A DNA stretch of 64,000 nt from Oscillospiraceae bacterium (GTDB lineage Bacteria > Bacillota > Clostridia > Oscillospirales > Oscillospiraceae). The notes beneath the pieces were generated by a model, which was not told the origin of the DNA, searched no databases, and saw only the letters and a list, made by a program, of their open reading frames with translations. The DNA is taken from positions 62,001 to 126,000 of the forward strand of contig JAFZOI010000024.1 of NCBI GenBank assembly GCA_017550645.1. Direction: 5' to 3'. Made by a program: the position numbers and the translations under genes. Below, piece by piece: positions 60,560 through 64,000 of this stretch (position 1 is the stretch's first letter; the number at the start of each line of letters is the position of its first letter).

Positions 60560-61692
60560 CGTCCTTCAGCCGCTTCGATCCGGATAAGACGCTCGCATCT
60601 CTGCGGGCTCAGCTCCGCCTGCTCGGAGAGCGCGGACGCTTCCGCCAGGAGGTCTACGCCTCCGCGAAGCTCCGCTCCCTCGACGCGCTCGCGGAGCTTC
60701 CATTCACATCACCGATTGACATAATACCGCATGGCAAGGACATGCTCTGCGTCTCCCCCCGCGATGTGGCGCGCGTCGTGACGCTCTCGTCGTCGGGGAC
60801 GTCCGGCGCGGCGAAAAGGCTCTGTTTCTCGCGCGGCGACCTTGAGCGGACGACCGCGTTCTTCGCCGAGGGCATGGGCGTCATATGCCGCTCGGGCGAC
60901 CTCTGCGCGATCGTAATGCCCGATTCGTCCGAAATGGGGCTGACTTCCCTGCTGAGCGAGGGACTCCGGCGCATAGACGTCGAGGCCGCGGTGGTCCCTC
61001 CGCGCGGGTACGCGGAGACGGCGGCGCGGCTGCGCGAGCTCAAGCCCGACGTCATGGTCGGCGCTCCGGTATTCCTTCGGAGGCTCGCGCTTGAATCGGT
61101 TGACATAAAGCCGAGAGCCGTGCTTGTTTCCTCGGACTACTGCGCGGACAGCGTCGTCGCGACGTTGGGCCGCGTCTGGGGCGCTGAGGTCTATACGCAC
61201 TACGGGCTGACCGAGACGGGGCTCGGCTGCGCCGTCCAGTGCCGCGAGCGGGACGGAATGCATATACGCTGTGACGAACTGTATATTGAGATCGTCGACC
61301 CCGCGACGGGCACGCCCCTGCCCGACGGGACGCCGGGCGAGATCGTCATTTCGACGCTGCGGCGCGAGGCGATGCCGCTGATACGTTACCGCACGGGCGA
61401 TATAGGCATAAAGGGGCGCTGCAGGTGCGGCGCGCCGGCTCTGATGAAAGTCCTCGGCCGCGCGGACGAGCTCTCGCGCTCCCCCTCGCTCTACGAGCTC
61501 GACGAGCTGCTGCTCGGCTGCGACGGCATACTCGACTACTCCGCCTCGCGCGGGCCGGACGGGCTCGAGGTCACGGTCGACGGCGACGCGGAAGCAGCCG
61601 TAAGGCTCCTGCCCGGAGCGAGGATAACCGCCGGCGGGACAGCTCCGCCTTCAGGACGGGAAAAGCGGCGCATGACGCAAAGAGACGCATAA
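60556..61692 (+). CDS. DVU_1553-like AMP-dependent CoA ligase
   Basis: 378 residues, shorter than phenylacetate-CoA ligase (about 430). The adenylate P-loop SSSGTSGAAKRL (about 77-88), YTHYGLTETGLGC (about 215), YRTGDIGIKGRCRCGAP (about 278-294) and KVLGRADELS are present; the C-terminal ACT-like half is reduced. Related to PaaK; would activate a carboxylic acid, perhaps the product of the aldehyde oxidoreductase. The ATG at 60556 overlaps the upstream stop. Some members of this group may act in cofactor chemistry rather than on a free acid. Confidence 0.85.
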   Translation: MTSFSRFDPDKTLASLRAQLRLLGERGRFRQEVYASAKLRSLDALAELPFTSPIDIIPHGKDMLCVSPRDVARVVTLSSSGTSGAAKRLCFSRGDLERTTAFFAEGMGVICRSGDLCAIVMPDSSEMGLTSLLSEGLRRIDVEAAVVPPRGYAETAARLRELKPDVMVGAPVFLRRLALESVDIKPRAVLVSSDYCADSVVATLGRVWGAEVYTHYGLTETGLGCAVQCRERDGMHIRCDELYIEIVDPATGTPLPDGTPGEIVISTLRREAMPLIRYRTGDIGIKGRCRCGAPALMKVLGRADELSRSPSLYELDELLLGCDGILDYSASRGPDGLEVTVDGDAEAAVRLLPGARITAGGTAPPSGREKRRMTQRDA

Positions 61693-61699
61693 AAGAAAA

Positions 61700-61735
61700 G
61701 CTCCCCGCGAGAACTTCTCGCGGGGAGCTCGTTAT
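61700..61735 (-). terminator. Terminator of hpf
   Basis: Minus strand GAGCTCCCCGCGAGA/TCTCGCGGGGAGCTTTTC stem with T-rich tail on the minus strand only; there is no T-tract for the CoA ligase side. Confidence 0.82.
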
Positions 61736-61760
61736 CTGTCATGGTATCGCGGGCGGGGGA

Positions 61761-62297
61761 TCATTCCTCGCTGCTCTCGATGAGGCCGTAACCGCCGTCC
61801 TTGCGCTTGTAGACGATGGAGAAAGCGCCGTCCTCCGAGTCCTTCTTGAATACGAAGAATTCGTGCTCGAGGAGGTTCATCTGGAGTATGGCCTCCTCGA
61901 CGGACATGGGCTTGATGGAGAACCTCTTCGTGCGGACGACGTCGAACTCGTTCTCCTCCGGCTCGTCGGTCGGGGCGGAGAGCTCCTGCTCGACGGCGCC
62001 CTCGCGCAGGCGCTTGGCGAGGCGGGTCTTGTTCTTCGCGATCTGGCGCTCGATGGCCGACACGGCCGCGTCGACGGAGGCGAACATGTCGGACGTGGAC
62101 TCGCTGGCCCTGTAGATGAGGCCGTTGTTCCTGACGGTGACTTCCACCTTCTCGATCCCGCGCTGCTTGTTGGAAAAGGTCACATAGGCCGTCGATTCGC
62201 CGCGGAAGAGCCTTTCGAGCTTGCCTATCTTCTTTTCCGCATAGGCGTGCAGCTCGGCAGGGACGTCCGCTTTCTTCTCGGTGTAGACGAACTTCAT
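61761..62297 (-). CDS. hpf: Ribosome hibernation-promoting factor, long form
   Basis: 178 residues; dimerises 70S ribosomes into 100S in stationary phase. N-terminal Sigma54-modulation/HPF domain (about 1-100: AYAEKKIGKLERLF, VEVTVRNNGLIYRAS, DMFASVDAAVSAIERQI) and the C-terminal dimerisation domain (about 120-178: VVRTKRFSIKPMSVEEAILQMNLLEHEFFVFKK). Start at 62297 follows AAAGGAG; a codon six residues earlier is less likely. Confidence 0.96.
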   Translation of the reverse strand: MKFVYTEKKADVPAELHAYAEKKIGKLERLFRGESTAYVTFSNKQRGIEKVEVTVRNNGLIYRASESTSDMFASVDAAVSAIERQIAKNKTRLAKRLREGAVEQELSAPTDEPEENEFDVVRTKRFSIKPMSVEEAILQMNLLEHEFFVFKKDSEDGAFSIVYKRKDGGYGLIESSEE

Positions 62298-62403
62298 TGG
62301 TTTCGCTCCTTTCATTAAGAGAGGTCTTATTTGTATTATAGCGCATCGGGAGCAAAAATGGAATGATAAATTGGCGTCCGGGACGATTTTGTCCGCATTT
62401 TTC

Positions 62404-62432
62404 GTATACCCGGCCCCTTCGCGGCATAGTAT
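62404..62432 (+). promoter_or_regulatory. Possible sigma-E promoter of the yabPQ genes
   Basis: GTATAC, 15 bases, CATAGTAT resembles the mother-cell sigma-E pattern (ATA at -35, CATACA/CATANNAT at -10), as expected for yabP. No sigma-A promoter of similar quality seen. Match is partial. Confidence 0.4.
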
Positions 62433-62454
62433 CTTTCAGAACGGAGGGACAGCT

Positions 62455-62739
62455 ATGGTATTCGAAGACAGGACAAAGCAGGAAGGGCCGGCTCAGCTCA
62501 CGCTTGCCGCGCGCTCTAAGCTCACGGTCTCGGGCGTCAAGGACGTCACGGGCTTCGACGACGCCTCGGTCGAGCTCGACACGACGGTCGGCGTGCTTAT
62601 AATACGCGGGCGCGAGCTGAAGATACAGCGACTGAGCATAGACGGCGGCGACCTCATCGTCACGGGCACGGTCGATTCCCTCGTCTACGAGGAGCCGCGC
62701 AAGCCCCGCGGCAAGCTGATCGGAAAGCTCCTCGGCTGA
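62455..62739 (+). CDS. yabP: Sporulation protein YabP
   Basis: 94 residues. RSKLTVSGVKDVTGFDDASVELDTTVGVLIIRGRELKIQRLSIDGGDLIVTGTVDSLVYE is the full YabP/YqfC domain. Required for spore cortex formation in Bacillus. GGAGGG precedes the ATG at 62455; upstream codons in frame have none. The stop overlaps the yabQ start (TGATG). Confidence 0.94.
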   Translation: MVFEDRTKQEGPAQLTLAARSKLTVSGVKDVTGFDDASVELDTTVGVLIIRGRELKIQRLSIDGGDLIVTGTVDSLVYEEPRKPRGKLIGKLLG

Positions 62740-63443
62740 TGGAGCTCGATATCGGCGCGCAGGGCACGGCTGCGCTCATCTCCGCCGCGGCGGGCTTCGC
62801 GCTCGGGATATTCTACGACATCCTGGGGACGGCCCGCCGCGCCCTGCGTCTGCGATCTCTGACTCCGGTCGCGGACCTTTTATTCTGCCTTGCGGCTGGA
62901 ACGGTCCTTCTTTTTCTCGGATTATGGCAGGGCGAGGGCTCGCTCAGGCTATACATGCTGCTCTTTCTCATAGCGGGAGCGGCGGTCTGGTTCGTCCTTT
63001 TTTCGCCGCTTGCGGGGCACGTTTTCAGGTTTACATATCGCATTCTAGGGCGGATTTGGCTGGTTTTGACATTTCCGAGCAAAAAAACGGCTTTTTTCTT
63101 AAAAAAAGTTGCTTTTTTCTGCATTTTCTATTTGAAAAATCTGAAAAAAAGGTTTACAATAAAACATAACCTGGCTAAGCATATTCTATCGACCGGGCCA
63201 ACGGAGGAACTTCAGGATGAGAATCAAGCGGGCAGGACTTATTACATGCCTCGTCATCTTAATACTGACAGTTTACGCGGCGGTGACGCTTATAGGACTG
63301 CGCGTCCGCATAGAGGACGCAAAGGCCAAGACCGTCGAGATCGCGGCTCAGGTCGAGGAACGCGAAAGGGCGAACGAGATACTGCGCTACGAGATAGCGC
63401 ACAGCGGAGACCCCGAGACTTACGAGACCGTCGCAAGAACTAA
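62739..63443 (+). CDS. yabQ: Spore cortex protein YabQ, with reading frame running into divIC
   Basis: Membrane protein needed for cortex assembly. Up to about residue 140 it looks normal: GFALGIFYDILGTARRALRLRS, two or three membrane segments (LLFCLAAGTVLLFLGLW, LYMLLFLIAGAAVWFVLFSP), and a basic end with LKNLKKRFTIKHN. The frame then stays open to 63443, adding about 90 Arg-rich residues that overlap divIC by 227 bases and have the look of a shadow frame. The natural end was probably near 63169 to 63200; either the stop was lost, or an indel in the A/T runs at 63081-63150 shifts the frame (another frame stops at 63169). Confidence 0.75.
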   Translation: MELDIGAQGTAALISAAAGFALGIFYDILGTARRALRLRSLTPVADLLFCLAAGTVLLFLGLWQGEGSLRLYMLLFLIAGAAVWFVLFSPLAGHVFRFTYRILGRIWLVLTFPSKKTAFFLKKVAFFCIFYLKNLKKRFTIKHNLAKHILSTGPTEELQDENQAGRTYYMPRHLNTDSLRGGDAYRTARPHRGRKGQDRRDRGSGRGTRKGERDTALRDSAQRRPRDLRDRRKN

Positions 63444-63498
63444 GCTCGGCCTCATCAGACCCGGCGAGGAGATATTCTACGACGCGAGCGGCCGCTGA
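63217..63498 (+). CDS. divIC: Septum formation initiator DivIC/FtsB family protein
   Basis: 93 residues: short cytoplasmic basic start, one membrane segment (LITCLVILILTVYAAVTLIGL), a coiled coil (RIEDAKAKTVEIAAQVEERERANEILRYEIAHS) and the DivIC/FtsB end ARTKLGLIRPGEEIFYD. GGAGGAAC lies ten bases before the ATG. Part of the divisome with FtsL and DivIB. In the yabP-yabQ-divIC-yabR order known from Bacillus and Clostridia. Confidence 0.92.
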   Translation: MRIKRAGLITCLVILILTVYAAVTLIGLRVRIEDAKAKTVEIAAQVEERERANEILRYEIAHSGDPETYETVARTKLGLIRPGEEIFYDASGR

Positions 63499-63540
63499 TA
63501 CGCGGCAGGCGCGGTATACATAAGGAGGACTGCTCATCCG

Positions 63541-63954
63541 ATGGATCTGGTCGTGGGTTCCGTCTACGACGGCAAGGTCACAGGCATAACCAAATTCGGC
63601 GCTTTCGTCCTGCTGCCGGGCGGCAGATCCGGTCTTGTCCATATCTCCGAGATAGCCTATACATACGTCAGCGACGTCAAGGATCATCTTCAGGAGGGTC
63701 AGCAGGTCAAAGTCAAGCTCATCAGCATAGACGACAACGGCCATATCAATCTATCCATCAAGAAGGCCATGGATCCCCCTCCTCCCGTCTCCCGTCCCGC
63801 GAGGTCGGCCCCGCAGCAGAGCGCTCCGAAGGACAGCGCCTCTTCAAGCTTCGAGGACAAGCTCAAAAGATTCATGGTAGACTCCGACAGCAAAATGAGC
63901 GATCTCCGTCAATACTCCGACAAGAGAAGCTCCGGCTCACGGAGGAGAAAATAA
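63541..63954 (+). CDS. yabR: S1-domain RNA-binding protein YabR
   Basis: 137 residues. S1 domain at 1-70 (LVVGSVYDGKVTGITKFGAFVLLPGGRSGLVHISEIA...VKVKLISIDDNGHINLSIKKA), then a Pro/Ser-rich linker and a charged tail ending SGSRRRK. AAGGAGG stands 12 bases before the ATG. Binds RNA, probably ribosome- or polysome-associated; specific role unclear. Confidence 0.92.
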   Translation: MDLVVGSVYDGKVTGITKFGAFVLLPGGRSGLVHISEIAYTYVSDVKDHLQEGQQVKVKLISIDDNGHINLSIKKAMDPPPPVSRPARSAPQQSAPKDSASSSFEDKLKRFMVDSDSKMSDLRQYSDKRSSGSRRRK

Positions 63955-63960
63955 ACCGTT

Positions 63961-63997
63961 CCCGTGATGCCCGACGGCATCACGGGTCTTTTTTCAA
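63961..63997 (+). terminator. Terminator after yabR
   Basis: CCCGTGATGCC and GGCATCACGGG with CGAC loop and TCTTTTTT tail. Confidence 0.92.
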
Positions 63998-64000
63998 AAA

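Overview
The window looks like a chromosomal segment of a GC-rich, anaerobic, spore-forming member of the Clostridia, most likely in the Oscillospiraceae or a near relative. The grounds are the low-GC-type ribosomal operon order (infC-rpmI-rplT), sporulation genes (sigK, yabP, yabQ), strong AGGAGG-type ribosome binding sites, sigma-A promoters with 17-18 bp spacers, many oxygen-sensitive Fe-S flavoenzymes, a molybdenum hydroxylase, and no respiratory chain genes. No prophage, insertion sequence, CRISPR array or integrated element with its own gene set is visible, so this is mostly core and metabolic chromosome.

Layout. 1-1200: the end of the translation operon infC-rpmI-rplT. 1200-9200: small housekeeping units (flavodoxin-like reductase, PcrA/UvrD-like helicase, zinc-ribbon membrane protein, tRNA-Arg, glutamate dehydrogenase, sporulation sigma-K, DUF2461 protein, ZIP metal transporter). 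9200-15500: nucleoside salvage (udp-deoC), oligoendopeptidase F, threonine aldolase, zinc alcohol dehydrogenase, phosphoesterase. 15500-25600: tRNA-Leu, a large SLH surface protein, MFS transporter, a possible small structured RNA, a fumarate-reductase-like flavoprotein, HtrA-type protease, FAD dehydrogenase. 25700-37100: MacB-like ABC exporter, XRE-lepA-EamA operon, PduL-type acyltransferase, lipid kinase and a minimal two-gene SufC/SufB (SmsCB-like) Fe-S assembly unit. 37100-44300: old-yellow-enzyme flavoprotein with MATE pump, ferredoxin-type aldo/keto reductase, ThpR, GNAT and a beta-helix lipoprotein. 44400-45000: tRNA-Pro whose 3' half is repeated exactly 337 bp downstream, followed by a 34-residue DUF3789-like membrane peptide. 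45060-49610: a BlaI/M56 peptidase regulatory pair with a palindromic operator. 49660-52000: MgtC-like protein and a CPA2 antiporter with a tiny coupled ORF. 52180-61700: DUF362 Fe-S protein, orphan HATPase, fumarylacetoacetase-like hydrolase, and a four-gene molybdenum aldehyde oxidoreductase module. 61760-64000: hibernation factor HPF and the yabP-yabQ-divIC-yabR sporulation/division cluster.

How the genes work together. The most system-like block is 55191-61692: a xanthine-oxidase-family aldehyde oxidoreductase, a flavoprotein carrying two further Fe-S clusters and CCG (heterodisulfide-reductase-like) domains, a 61-residue four-cysteine redox/zinc-ribbon protein and an AMP-dependent CoA ligase, all one transcription unit from a clear promoter with stop/start overlap. 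I recognise it as a version of the conserved but experimentally obscure DVU_1553/DVU_1557 neighbourhood around Mop-type aldehyde oxidoreductases; a route aldehyde -> acid -> acyl-CoA with electrons passed through the flavoprotein is an inference. Other points to look at are a DUF362 gene with no ATG/GTG/TTG start, the tRNA-Pro repeat, the unassigned structured RNA at 20.8 kb, and a long yabQ/divIC overlap.

Start codons were chosen by ribosome binding site and family length; where this differs from the longest reading frame it is stated.
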